Assembly (NCBI RefSeq): GCF_910596095.1
Contig: NC_056538.1
Coordinates: 8,116,001-8,180,000 of the forward strand
Origin: Thunnus maccoyii
Lineage: Eukaryota; Chordata; Actinopteri; Scombriformes; Scombridae
Direction: 5' to 3'
Length of the DNA: 64,000 nt
Made by a program: the position numbers and the translations under genes. Shown here in pieces: positions 1-11,062 of the stretch; the stretch's first letter is position 1; each line of letters opens with the position of its first letter. The notes under the pieces were generated by a model that made no database searches, was not told where the DNA came from, and was given only the letters and a program-made list of their open reading frames with translations.

Positions 1-447
1 TAATAGTTACCACTGACAACAAAATTAATGAAAATCCCTCATCGACTTGGCTGAGATGACATCATCAACATATTCTCCACCTCATTGCTTTTGGGTGAGT
101 GGTTGGATGTAAATGTTTTGGAAGTATGTTTACAGGTCCCAACAGTTGGACTACTTCTGACATCACTACACCCCTGTAACCAGGACTACCTTCACTGAGA
201 GAACGGTTAACATTGTTCACACATACGCTTAAAGAAAATTTGGCCTTTAAAAATCTTAACCTCTCTCAGTGAATACTTGAACCTGTGTTTGTTTTTGGTA
301 GGCTGTCTGTGTGCAGTGATTTCATGCAGGCCTGCTGTAGATTGTTTTAAGATAGCTGATATATTGTCACTGTGAAGAGGATTGGGAGCATGTTCATGTT
401 TGACGACACCTTGCTAATGATCTTCTGCATTCCTTCCTTCTGTTCAG
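1..447 (+). other. sik3: sik3 intron, 3' part
   Basis: No coding signal in either strand fits SIK3 upstream of the acceptor at 447. The sequence is AT-rich and ends in a pyrimidine-rich acceptor. Read as the end of an intron that starts outside the window. Confidence 0.7.
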
Positions 448-1214
448 TCGCAGCCTTGGCCGCTTCACATCAGGCTATGACCAGGCCCAGTTCAATCCCC
501 ACCTCTTCTCCGGTGACGCCGCCTCCCGGGGCGCCTCCGGAGTGGTTGGCTCCTACAGCCCCTACCTGCAGGGAGCCTCCCTCAAAGTTCCCGGCCTGGA
601 AGGTTACCAGAGCGGGGCGGTGGGGACCAGCAGCTATGGCACCCCCTCTACACTACAACAGGCCTTGCTTTCCCCCACTCCTTTGGACTACCGCCCCCCA
701 CAACAGCACGTCACCCCCACCCTGCAGGGCCTCCTGTCCCCCCGCCACTCTTTAACAGGCCACGCTGACCCCAGGCTGCCGCCACAGGACCTGGCTGCCT
801 TGCTGAAAAGGCAGAGTCCCCGGCCAGGCCCAGCGCCCCCCACACCACCCAGTGGTGCGCCCCAAGAGTATGGAGAGATGCTGCTTCTCCGCCAGCTAAG
901 CCAGGGTGAGAGCTTAGAACCACAGGCACCGCAGGTTGCCTCAGGAGGCCAACACTACCACCACCTCCTCCAGATCCGACCCCCGGAGGTGCAACCACAA
1001 CAGCACCCGGCCCAGGCGCCGTGCCCCAGCTTGCCTCACTCAGAGAGCATGGAGGAGGATGAGGTGCCGGCCGGCTACCACCACACACATGAGGGCCTGC
1101 TGGCCAAAGCAGGGGAAGGTCATGAGCTCCTGGGGCCTCCCCGAGGAGGCACCCCACCCTACAGCTCCCCAACACACAGGCATGGCTACATAAGGAATCC
1201 TCCCGCATCTAGAG
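448..1214 (+). CDS. sik3: sik3 exon (fourth from last coding)
   Basis: Acceptor ...tgttcag at 447, donor gtaagg at 1215. The first base completes a codon from upstream and the exon ends in phase 1. It encodes about 255 residues of the disordered tail, from RSLGRFTSGYDQ through RHSLTGHADPRLPP, HLLQI and SESMEED to NPPASR. Confidence 0.9.
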
Positions 1215-2250
1215 GTAAGGCCTGCCTACCATGCAGTAGTTACAGAACGTTGTGTAAGACTTTGTATTAAGATTAGCATCAGTACATACATATACCAAAT
1301 CTTTTCTGTCAGACTCTGAGCATGTGGAGTGCAGACCCCCGGGACAGGCGATGGAGGTGCCTGATCATAATGGTGTGGGCTATTCGCGAGGTCCCCAGGG
1401 TGACACCTACAGGTCCAGAGGACAGCTACAGCGCCACCACACCATCCAGACCGCTGATGATGCCTATGTGAGTGAAAGTCCTCTGCTAGTTCATACAGTC
1501 CACACTGATCACACTTTGTCGGGGAGGAGACGTAGGAAAACCCACAGCATCATAAATTGCTAATTTAGCTGGACTGTTTTAAAATTATATCTTAAGCGTG
1601 AAACCTTGCAAAATGTTTGGCAGGAACAATCATATATTAAGTGTAAGTGTATATTGGATAGTATTTTGCTTGCCTGTGCAGTGCTGGATAGAGCCCATGC
1701 AGCAGGATGATTGCCAAAGGAAGCAAGCGAATGTTTTTATGACTGAATGAACCTAGAAGTCTTATTCATTAAAATGTTTTTTTTGGGGACATTGGCTCAA
1801 AGAATACCCAGTCATCCAAACAAAATTCTGACTCATAGTCAGCTAAAAGCTGTTCATTGAGTATCATTAGGTTTTGTCTGGGTCTAAAATTGTTCACTCT
1901 CTCTCCAGGACCAGGCAGATCCCATGTCTGGGATGAGCCTGTTGGCCGGTAAGGCGCTAAGCTCCGCTCGCATGTCAGACATTCTCAGCCAGACGTCACT
2001 GACAGGAAGCCAGCAGCTGCACCAGCGGGAAGAGTCAGGTCAGTAGGAGACAGTCCTCTAAAATGTTTTATCAAGTTTTTTTTTTTGTCCATACGAGTAA
2101 AAAAAAAAGGTATGTGTTTCTCATACAGTGTGTGATGTTGAAGGGGAGCTCCATGCGGCAGCCTGCTACCCCTCCTCCTGCACCAGTGACATGCTCCTCA
2201 GCTATAAGCCCCCTGACCTGCAGTACAGCATGGAGCAGGCTGGGGTCTAG
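448..2250 (+). CDS. sik3: Salt-inducible kinase 3, C-terminal part (partial gene, last four coding exons)
   Basis: C-terminal 390 residues of SIK3, an AMPK-related Ser/Thr kinase of the LKB1 pathway that phosphorylates CRTCs and class IIa HDACs. The kinase and UBA domains lie upstream of the window. Exons are 448-1214, 1313-1467, 1909-2038 and 2129-2250, with junction phases 1, 0 and 1. Family signatures in order: RHSLTGHADPRLPP, HYHHLLQI, HSESMEEDE, QLQRHHTIQTADDAY, GKALSSARMSD, SLTGSQQ, ACYPSSCTSDMLLSYK and the terminal SMEQAGV-stop. As I recall it, human SIK3 has near-identical blocks in this order and ends SFSMEQAGV, so SIK1 or SIK2 is unlikely. The tail is intrinsically disordered (Pro/Gln/Ser-rich). 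Where mammals have a poly-Gln run this copy has a Pro-rich stretch. The stop codon is TAG at 2248-2250. The first codon is split with an exon outside the window. Confidence 0.93.
1313..1467 (+). CDS. sik3: sik3 exon (third from last coding)
   Basis: Acceptor ttttctgtcag at 1312, donor gtgagt at 1468. Reads DSEHVECRPPGQAMEVPDHN...QLQRHHTIQTADDAY, a block strongly conserved with mammalian SIK3. Ends in phase 0. Confidence 0.92.
1909..2038 (+). CDS. sik3: sik3 exon (second from last coding)
   Basis: Acceptor ctctctccag at 1908, donor gtcagt at 2039. Encodes DQADPMSGMSLLAGKALSS, ARMSDILSQTSLTGSQQ and HQREES. Starts in phase 0 and ends in phase 1. Confidence 0.92.
2129..2250 (+). CDS. sik3: sik3 last coding exon with stop
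   Basis: Acceptor tcatacag at 2128. Encodes VCDVEGELHAAACYPS, CTSDMLLSYKPPDLQYSMEQAGV in two conserved blocks, then TAG at 2248-2250. The last six residues match the SIK3 family C-terminus exactly. A possible donor (cacag/gtatac) lies 6 nt after the stop. Confidence 0.92.
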
Positions 2251-2706
2251 CACAGGTATACAAGCAGCAAAGGGTTGGTAGTAAGTGGTTATCTTAACTT
2301 TTTATACTCAAGTTAAACTAAACCATTTTTATCCATCTCATATGTCAAAAAGTGATATTTTTGCTTCGGTAAGACAAACACATACTGCACATATAAAATT
2401 GCATATTCAAAAATGTTCCTCAGCTTTAAGGCCAGTGTTTGGCCTCAAGCTGTAATATTCTCTTTAATCCCAAATGAACGGGAACGCTGCCAAAGCCTGT
2501 CAGCCAGGTTCCTTTCGGTCCCACCTCAACCTATAAATTACTTTGTAAAAATAATTTTCATAGAGTTTATGTGATGATCATTGAGTAAGTGCTTTTGATC
2601 TTTCTTTTATGGTTCATTCAACATTAATTACCTGGCTTTCTTTGCTTTTGCTGTGCATATTATCTGTTTATGTTCCTTACAGATTTCTTTATGTGGGGAA
2701 AGTGAT

Positions 2707-3300
2707 ACAGTGCCTATAAAAAAGTATTACCCTTCTCGGATTTTTGTATGTTTTTGTTTGAATCCCAGTGGATGCAATTAGGCCTTTTGACAATGATCAA
2801 CTGTCAAAGTGAAAACGGATTAATTTACCTCAAGTATAAATATAACGTACAAAAAAATGGATCGCCCCCTCAAGTCAGTATTCAGTTGAGGTACTTCTGG
2901 CAACAACTGCAGCCTGTGCGTCTGTGTGGATCGGTCTGTATGAGCTTTGCACAATTGGACACACATTTTTTTTGCCCTGCACTGCTCAAGCTCCTTTAAG
3001 TTTCTCGGGGGGTTCTGAGTTTACAGCAATTTACAAGTCCTGCCACATACTCTGGGTGATTGAGAGCTGGACTCTGACGTGGCCTCTCCTGGACATTAAC
3101 ATTGTTGTTTTTAAGCCACTCCTGTGAAGCATCAGCTATATAATGCTTAGGAATTTTTTTGCATTCTTCCCCTGGCTGATATGTTTCACTGTCAACTAGT
3201 AGTGGATTTGTTGTTGAATGTTTTTTGTCTTGGTGATGTCATTTCTGACAAGGAAGTGACTAATCAGCAGTTGGACCTTCTAGATACAGGTGTATTTTAA
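2707..3300 (-). mobile_element. Tc1/mariner-like transposon, internally deleted and truncated
   Basis: Starts with the typical terminal sequence acagtgcctataaaa-agta, followed by stretches I recognise from antisense teleost Tc1-like elements: 'tcagtattcagttgaggtac', 'tgtgtggatcggtctgtat', 'ctggacattaacattgttg' and near the end 'cagcagttggaccttctaga'. The orientation means the ancestral transposase ran on the minus strand. The transposase body is missing: the sequence jumps from the 3' part to the far end, and the right terminal repeat is not recognisable. Non-functional relic. Confidence 0.75.
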
Positions 3301-4296
3301 GCTAAAATAACCTGTAACTCTGATTGCATAATCTGCAGGGCAAAAACTTAAAATATTTTATTATAATTATTGTTAAAAATAGTTGGTTCAGTTGATTCTA
3401 TATGATCAAGTATTAGCTTCGCACTATAACACCCGGCACGGCAGTGAAAATCTTGATCCTAAAAGGTTAAACATGCAATTTTTGCACCAGCACAAGTTGA
3501 CACACACGATAAACTGACTTATTATTGTTGGTTCATTTTTTTATTCTAAGATTATTTATTAAAAATCAAATGTTTTAATTGGAGAGTAAAGGCAAGATGA
3601 TTAGCAAAATAAAGTAAAAAAAAAAACATAATTGTATTTTGTTTTCATCCCTCCTTCTGCCTTGTGTTGCAGGAGGCGGTGTATCCTGTGTACAGCGGTC
3701 CATATCAGCCATCCTGAGTTGTGTTGACTTGAGTTGAGCAGCATCACGCCAAACCACCGTCGTCTGCCCAAGCGGGGGTGCTCTACGTCCATCTGTCTGT
3801 CTCCATCGGTCCCTGGGAGGGCAGTCTGCGCGCGATAGAGGGGGAGTGTGGGTGGGTGTAGACATTAGAGTGGTGGGGGTCACAGGTGGGGCCTCGGGGT
3901 TCAAAGGTCAAAGTGCCAGCATTTTCCTGCACAGACATCCAGCATTCATTGCTGCGGGCTGTCTCTTCTTTTCACCTCCCATTGTGGGTAGATCGGGGTT
4001 CCCGCTCCTCCCTCTTTCAACTCGGCCCATCCCCTCAACCCCCCTCTCCCCCTCCTCCCCCCCCCAACACCTCCTCCCCTGCAAACCTGGCCCATCCACT
4101 TCCCACGCCCACCTGCTGCCCTGACCTAAACCTCCCCTTTCACCCTGTGTCTTCTTATTAAAAGTTTGCATACTTCATTATGTGCCTCATTGGCCAACGG
4201 AACGATACAGTCATACACGCAAGAACATGGAGTCCAACAACACAAAGAAACATACACACTGCTGCCACAAACCCAAAGTATTCACATTAGGTGCGA

Positions 4297-4327
<31 letters not shown>

Positions 4328-4354
4328 TGCGTGTGTGTGCGTGTGTGTGTGCGC
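4297..4354. repeat. (GT)n/(GCGT)n microsatellite
   Basis: Alternating GT and GCGT units over about 58 bp inside the presumed sik3 3'UTR. Confidence 0.9.
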
Positions 4355-4751
4355 ATGACTGAGAAGAAGGGGTGAGCAGAGGTTCAGTCCGCTCCTCCTC
4401 TATTACCCCTCCTGCTGTTCCGCAGCAGATCATTCCGGAGCGGGCTGTAATCTCAGCAGCGACGGCCCCTTTTTCGGCCGGGTGGCGGGCGTTTTGGGTC
4501 AGGATCCAACTGGGCAACTAAACCGCTCTCTCCAAAGATGGAGCTCAGTGACATCGCACAGGACAAACCAGCTCTCTCATTGTTTCTTTTTTTTTTTTTT
4601 TTTGTTATATTTCTTGTTCTGGCATTCATTTTATTTTTTATTTTCTTTTTAAAATTCATTTTTATGGCTAATGTCCATTTAGGCATTACAGTCAATATTG
4701 TTACTCTTATTGTTATTACTGTTTTCTGTAAAAGATGGTTTATTATAATGA

Positions 4752-4779
4752 ATATTATTATTATTATTATTATTATTAA
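4752..4779. repeat. (ATT)n microsatellite
   Basis: Nine perfect ATT units; an ordinary trinucleotide repeat. Confidence 0.9.
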
Positions 4780-6845
4780 AGGAAAAACAATTCTGTGTTG
4801 CAAGGAAGACAACATTGTTTATTTGATTACATAAGTAATTCTGCACTTTCGGTTCAAGCTATCCTCTCTGTCTGTTTCCACCCCTCCTCTCCTCTCTCGT
4901 CTCCTCGCTCTCTGTCATGCTGTTACCCTGCTTTTTGACTCCACCCTCCCCCACCCCACCCCCCCCAACCCTACCTTTCCCCACCTTATGTTACCCCTTT
5001 TTTCCCTCCATCCTTCTTCCTCCTCTCCCATGTCAGTGACAGTGTATTGCATTGTGGGTAGTTTTACCAGACATTTGCTCCTTTCCTTGTACAGTGATGC
5101 CATGTATAGAACGCTATTGCAATTTCTGTATCAAATCTTTTCTTTTTGTTACATTTTTTTTTGTTTTGTTTTTAGATGTTGTTGGGGAGGCTTTTTTATA
5201 TTGGTATTGTTTATCATTTGTATTTTTGGATGTCTTCAAAATGTTTTCTTTTTTTTTTTTGTTTTGTTTTATGAATCTTGAGATTTCTAGCCAAAAGAGG
5301 ACAGAGATAAGAGAGACAGGGCTCTTTCTGTGTCGTAAAAAGATTGTTCTTATTTGTTTTAATATTATTATATCGAGACACTTGAATAAGAGGAGAGTAA
5401 TTATTTTGTGTTGCTTTTTAAAGTATCATTTCAATCGTTGATGTTGTTGTGACTGTCATTCTTGTTGATGTTGGGCCTGTTTCTGTTTATGGGGTAGTGT
5501 GGCAGGCTATACAGGGTCAGGCTTTGGGCTTTGTCTGGGTTGGTTCGGGTGCTACAGAGACTTGACACTCTTTAAAAAAAAAAAAAAACAACAAAAAAAA
5601 CAACAACGACAAAAAAAACAAGGGAATAACTTGTAAAATAGCTGACATATCATCCAAAACACAAGTGTGGAGACCGCCAAACCCACTTCTCTTTCTCTCT
5701 CTGTCTGCCCTACCTATCTGCTGTGATCCTCCCACCATCCTTTTTACTACATCAGCTTCTGATCGGATGACGCCTTACGGACATGGCCCCTCCTCCCAAG
5801 CTAACCTTGTTACTATGGCAACCAAGGAGGAAACTTATCACCACAGCTACTATTACACACACCCCTTAACCTCCTCACCCCCTTTATTTTCCCTGCCTTT
5901 AACTTCTCTCATTTCCGCCTTACTTTGGTTCCCCCCCCCCCTTAGCTTGGAAGGGATGATCCGAGGAGGTGATGGCTGCGTTTCATGGACAGTTAATGGA
6001 TCCTGTCGTCGTTGGATACACCTGGAGTCACCTCCACACCATAAAAGGGAAACATTTCAGGAGGTGACCATAGGAATGAAGTGTTAAAATTGGACTTCTA
6101 CAGTAGAGGAATACAAGCTTTCAGTCAGAGCAGGGCAGGGTGTGCCCACCTTAAACATGCCTACCAAGGTCTGTACATGGCGCCCTAAGCTGGGTGGGGC
6201 TTAAGCACAGCCAGATGGAGGCTACAGCACACTGGGGACCACAGCAGAGGATTGAAAAGATACAGGAGCCCTTAACACCCCCTGTCTCCTTTTTTTTATT
6301 ATTATTATTATTTATCCTCCCTTATGAAATCCCCCCTGGATACTGAGTCTATATTGGGATAGCCAGAGACTGTGGTGCAAAGAATAGAGCTCCAGGTCCT
6401 CTTGTATGTTTCTACTGGCCAGATTTCAAAAATACCTGGCTGCATGGTTGACTTATTGTTTGCTATATACATCTGAGAGCTGTTGATGGTGTCATTGCAG
6501 CGCCTGTGCTTTCCATTCGCAACCATGTCACTTCCTGTTTACCGCTATTCACTCTGAAAAGCAGATGGTGTGCGTACAGGAGTAAGCAGCGAAGTGGGTG
6601 TTCTCAATTCATTCCTCTTTCAGATCTGTCCTCCTGTTTTCTCTCATTGTTTGCACCAAGCCAAAACTGAGATCTGCGAGAGAGAAAGAAAGAGAGAGTG
6701 GAGCACCCGTCGTGTAGCGGAAAGAAAAACAACTGGAATGGAAGACATTGCACTTCTCTTGTTCCATGGCAGGATAGAAACTCTAAAATTAAGACTGGAG
6801 GCTCCACCTCTAATAACGTGACATATGAGAACGGTTGTTTCAGAG

Positions 6846-6889
6846 GTGTGTGTGTGTGTGTGTGTGTTGGGGAGGAGGGGGGGGGGGGG
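6846..6889. repeat. (GT)n microsatellite followed by a G run
   Basis: GT units to about 6867, then a purine stretch with a run of about 13 G ending at 6889. Confidence 0.9.
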
Positions 6890-7115
6890 AGAGCAGTGGC
6901 ACACAGGAAGGGATAGCCGGAGTGAATGGAAAGCACTGCAGATGATTCAGATATAACAGGGAGGAGAGAGCTGCTTCACACACATCTGCCTGATCAGACT
7001 GACCCGTCTCCCTCCTTTAACCTCCTCCAATCCCTTCCTCCTGACTTTTCTCTCCATCCCAGCCTCTCCCTTCTTAGCAAGCCAGCTCTCTGCTCCACTC
7101 CTGTTTCTTAGGTTC

Positions 7116-7141
7116 TTTTTTTTTTTTTTTTTTTTTTTTTT
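7116..7141. repeat. Poly-T tract
   Basis: About 26 consecutive T. It could be the tail of a minus-strand retrocopy, but no element body is recognisable next to it. Confidence 0.85.
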
Positions 7142-7280
7142 CCTATCGGTTCATTTTTGTCATTTGTTTTTATGTTCATTTCTGTTGAGTACAAAAATAC
7201 TAAAGTGCAACAACAATGAATAAAAAGAATATCAACCAAACTGAGATGAATAAATAAATATATATATAAATAAAGAAATA

Positions 7281-8995
7281 ATTTAAAAAGTCATGACATG
7301 TGTGTCTTTGTGCCGCGCTAACTCTTTAATTACAACAGATGGACACTTTTTTTTTTTTTTCTTTTAGTGTTGTCATTACTGGGGACCTAAAAGAGGAATG
7401 TGCTGTTGCTGTGGGTGTTCAAGTGACAAAGGATCAAATGTGGAAAAAAAAAACCTTGGCTATATAAAGTGACTTTGTGGGAAAATTTTGCAATGCATTT
7501 TTTTCCTCAGACTTCAATGGCCATACCAGTGCATGAGCAGAGCTTGTTTCTAGCATTTTAGATATAATTTCTCCACCTTCCAGACAGCCATTTGCTGAAG
7601 TTCAAGTCATACCATTAAAAAAAAAAAACAATTTTCTGAATGTAATCCATCATGCATAACATGTCTGCTTTAACTGGTTTCAAAGTTTAGAGAACTATTA
7701 ATCTGCAGAGTGGAAAATAGTTTGGTCACCTAGTAAATCAGATGGGTCCCAGCAGATGACATAAAAGACATACTGCCATAACAGCAACAACACTAACACA
7801 TAAACTAACATACTGTATTTCAAGAGGACATTATGAAGCTCAGACATCTGCCCTGGGCACCAATTAAAAACTTAATGCAATGGATCAATTGCTAAATAAA
7901 AGGTCAGTCATAAGTGAGGCACATGAAAATGGGACTAATAGAGCAGAAGATAACATAAATAGATTTATTTGTAAAGTTACCATTCAGTGATATTGTAACT
8001 TAAACAAAATAGCAGACTGTTCACTGTGATGGATTATTTAGCTGATTTTCTTAAAATACGGAATTAGATGCAAACTAGCGGCTGCCTGTAGTAGAGAAGA
8101 CTCAAATAGTCCTTTTAACATCAGTGTTAATCATGCGCTTTTTTTTCTTTTTTTTTTTTTGCAGTAAATGTTTGAAGTTTTCTCCATCGTGTGACTGGAA
8201 TGGAAGAAGTTTGGAGGACAGGAGTTACCAGTCTGTAACTAGCACTGACCATTCCTATCAGCAGTCTGAATGAATGTATGAAGAAGTGTGTGCTGCACAG
8301 CCTGGATTTACAGAACTGTTCACATATACTGATGCAATACTGAATTTAAACTGCCTTTAATATGCAACTTGTTTCATCACCTTGCAAAGTCTAGACATCT
8401 CCTAACCTTCTGTTAAACTTGTTCCAAAGTTGATTGAATTTATGAGTGTTTGCTAGATGTGTAACTTCTTGACCTTCCCACAGACAACACTTTCTCCTGG
8501 CAGAGAACAACTTAATGACACAGTTTTGAAGAAACAAAAAAAAGAAATGCTAAAAACAAATTTTATTATGAGGGAGTGGGGTGATAACTGAAATGATAGT
8601 GTTTCTTTAAGAATAATGTATTCCATCTATGAGTCACAATTTTATCTTGATAACAGGAAATATTACACTACACGTATACGTCTACAAGCTTGTTTCTTTT
8701 GTCTCCCTTTTGGCTGCAGTGTTCTGCATGCTGCTGCTCTGGTCTGTAGCTGCACTGCAGAGGCTTTTCAGTCTGAAGTAACTGAGCACAGACAGAGTGA
8801 GCTGTGTGCTGTGTCTGTGTTTCATCAGGGGTTACTTTAACATGCCTGACGATGGACAGGAATGATGGCTGCAAGGAAAAGATCCCCCCTGAACTGACAG
8901 CTTACTCTCTTTCATCCTCCACAGTTCCATGTGCAATCTCCTAGAGATGGTTAAAGATTGATGTTTGCATTGAGCCCTGTCTTCTAGCCTCTATG
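7281..8995. other. sik3-tmem25 intergenic DNA, no gene seen
   Basis: AT-rich, no conserved open frame. A strong-looking acceptor (long T tract then gcag at 8164) is present, but no downstream frame or donor supports an exon. Confidence 0.6.
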
Positions 8996-9262
8996 TCATC
9001 CTCTTCTCCCCTCTCCTCTCTTCTCCTCTCCTCCCCTCTCCTCTCCTCCCCCCTCCTCTCATCCCCTCTCCTCTCCTCCTCCCTTATCAGCTCTTTTCCT
9101 CCCTCACGACTCTGCGCCCACTCTCCATCATCCTCACACCTCTCTGCATCCTCTGCTCCTCTCCCCCTTTCTCCTCGCCTTCATCCTCCTCTCTCCATCA
9201 TACTCTCCAACTCCTTAGCTACTTGCTCCTTCTCTCTCTCTCTCTCTGTCTGTCTCTCTTCC
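8996..9262. repeat. Pyrimidine-rich low-complexity tract (TCTCC/TC)n
   Basis: Nearly pure C/T over about 260 bp with CTCCT and TC units. It creates an apparent Ser/Leu/Pro-rich frame that has no gene character. Confidence 0.85.
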
Positions 9263-9289
9263 TCTCCTCCCTCCCACTCTCTCCTCTCC

Positions 9290-9580
9290 TCGGAGTGGCG
9301 GCAGCGTGACTGCCTGCGTCAGCCAGCCCTGCCAAGCCTGCCAGCTAGTGAACGCTGCTACTGGAGCTGCTGTACCCTGCAGAGAGCCCTTTGTATGTGT
9401 GTGTGTGTGTATGTGTGTAAGTGAATGAGTGTACGCAGATGGGAAAGCAACTGAGTCAGGGAGGGCTGCCTCTCATCTCTCCGCTGTTATCACCATCCTT
9501 CCCTCTCCCTCCTCTTCCTCCTCTGCTGCCATGGAGCTCCAGCAGGCTGAATCACAACACCGTCTGCAGAAAGGGCTGAG
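9290..9580 (+). promoter_or_regulatory. tmem25: Candidate tmem25 promoter / 5' non-coding exon
   Basis: A GC-richer segment follows the pyrimidine tract and ends in a possible donor (ggctgag/gtaatac at 9580/9581). A possible acceptor (ctctccaagcag at 10942) precedes the tmem25 start codon by about 40 nt, so a 5'UTR exon here is plausible. No core promoter motif was identified and a transcript would be needed. Confidence 0.25.
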
Positions 9581-9661
9581 GTAATACTGTGTGTTTGGAT
9601 GTGTATACAAGTGAGCACATCTGCACTGAAATGCCTGCATGCAGCCTTACAAAGCGCAGTA

Positions 9662-9692
9662 TGTGTGTGTGTGTGTGTGTGTTTGTGTGTGT
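9662..9692. repeat. (GT)n microsatellite
   Basis: GT repeat of about 31 bp interrupted by one TTT. Another short GT repeat lies at 9396-9418. Confidence 0.9.
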
Positions 9693-10232
9693 ACACCTAC
9701 ACTGTAATGTATAGCCCTTTGCTGCCATATCAGATTGCCACTATTTGTCAGTGCAAGACAAGCATCCAGAGCCAGAGAGTCGGCAGCTGTAACACCTTGT
9801 ATCATGAATGCATGTGTCAGAAGAATGTCCTAGGTCGTCCTCCGTACATGGATGATTATGTTCGTTTCCTCAGCGGCTCAGTTCCTGCTTTCGTCCAAGG
9901 TACTCACACGGATCACATGACCTATATAGCAAGCAAGCAAGCAATACACATTACCCTTCTCTGCACTCACTGTTTGGATCGATAGTGATTGGGCTTACAC
10001 ACAAACAGGCCTGTGAATGCTCCTCTGTGCTGTTAGCGGTGTGATAAGTCTGCAAGTCAAAGCTGGACAGCCAGTGATTTAGAAGAGTGAGAGGTATGTC
10101 ACAGCTGTTTGTGAAGAGTCTTGTGTGCTGTGTTTTTGTCTGTGTTGCATCGCTTGGATAGTTTAATTTCAGTAACACTGTCTGCTGCTTGAGGCCTGAA
10201 TCACAATCTCATCCACTGGCTTCTATAGTTGT

Positions 10233-10871
10233 TTAAAGGGTCACCTCACCCAGATAATAAAAGAATATACATATTTATGCATTTACCCTCTGTGCAGATA
10301 GTTTTGGTTAGATGTACTGAGGTTTTTGGATGTCCGTCTCTGAGATTTCTGCTTGGAGCAACTTTCTACCAAAGAAAAACAAATATGTACCCACAAAAAC
10401 AGTGGACAATGAGGTGAATAACAACAACGTCTCTGAAAAAAAAAATGTTGCTGCTGAGTTTTTTAGATTTAATTTTTGTGATGCTTTGAGTGCCCAATAG
10501 GAAATTATATTTACGAACATAGATAGGCTGATACAGAAGATATTTCAACATGTCGCAGAAGGAAAAGCACAGGTGCGAATAATAAAATGAATAACGGCTG
10601 AATTCCATTTAGCTGCTTCAGTTTCAGGGTCCTGGTATTTTACATGCTGGCTCACTGTCACGCTATCATGACTTACTGGGACTCCTGAATCGAACAGAGC
10701 TGCCATTAATGTTATCAATAACACCTGTGCTTTTCCTACTATGACGAGTCAATATGTCCACTGTGAAAAAGGCCCGACTCAAAATCTCTAATGCTAAATC
10801 CAAAACTATTTCCATAACAAGGAGCAAGTGAGAAAATATGTTTTTGTGATTTGGGTGATTTCACCCTTTAA
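10233..10871. mobile_element. TTAA-bounded non-autonomous DNA element (MITE-like)
   Basis: Left end TTAAAGGGTcacctCACCCA and right end (reverse strand) TTAAAGGGTgaaatCACCCA form imperfect inverted repeats, each with TTAA at the outer edge, as expected for piggyBac-type insertion. The interior has no transposase. Part of the interior reappears inverted at 50080-50275, showing that it is a dispersed family. Confidence 0.7.
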
Positions 10872-10983
10872 TCTTTGTTCCCAAAATGAAGCGTGATTGC
10901 CTTGATTTGAAATAAACATGATGTCATCTCCTCTCCAAGCAGGTAGATGTGCGTGTGTGTGTGTGGTGCTCTGTTGGGCCAGT

Positions 10984-11062
10984 ATGGAGTGTGTGTGTCT
11001 GAGAAGGTGGGCGTCCGGCTCTGCTGTCATATTCCTTCACACACTGGCCTTGTCCTGGGCAG
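10984..11062 (+). CDS. tmem25: tmem25 exon 1 (signal peptide)
   Basis: ATG at 10984 then MECVCLRRWASGSAVIFLHT and LALSWA, a hydrophobic leader. Donor gtaagg at 11063, phase 1. Confidence 0.85.

Larger units (their letters stand above)
2251..7280 (+). other. sik3: Probable sik3 3'UTR and downstream flank
   Basis: About 5 kb after the sik3 stop with no convincing gene. It holds a Tc1-like fragment (2707-3300), a candidate 3'UTR splice acceptor at 3672, a GC-richer stretch (about 3670-4550), long T, A and C runs, and poly(A)-signal hexamers at 3608, 7219, 7249, 7253 and 7269. SIK3 mRNAs have long 3'UTRs, so an end near 7280 is plausible, but nothing here fixes the cleavage site. Confidence 0.4.

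Noticed and set aside
711-1208. 165-codon minus-strand open frame
   Set aside because: It lies opposite the sik3 coding exon and mirrors its GC-rich codons; the plus strand matches SIK3 block by block.
3575-4171. Overlapping open frames on both strands in the sik3 3' region
   Set aside because: They come from GC-richer non-coding sequence; the predicted proteins are low-complexity Pro/Ser or Arg-rich with no recognisable family.
5010-5090. Possible microRNA hairpin or miR-200-like site (cagtgtat ... ttaccagac)
   Set aside because: No stable fold can be drawn by eye and the seed match is imperfect; not enough to report.
8140-8230. Strong T-tract acceptor-like site at 8164
   Set aside because: No downstream donor or reading frame, and no upstream partner; probably a T-run artefact.
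8993-9424. Open frame of 143 codons, Ser/Leu/Pro-rich
   Set aside because: It is the translation of a CT-rich low-complexity tract, with no domain, no splice context and no conservation signature.
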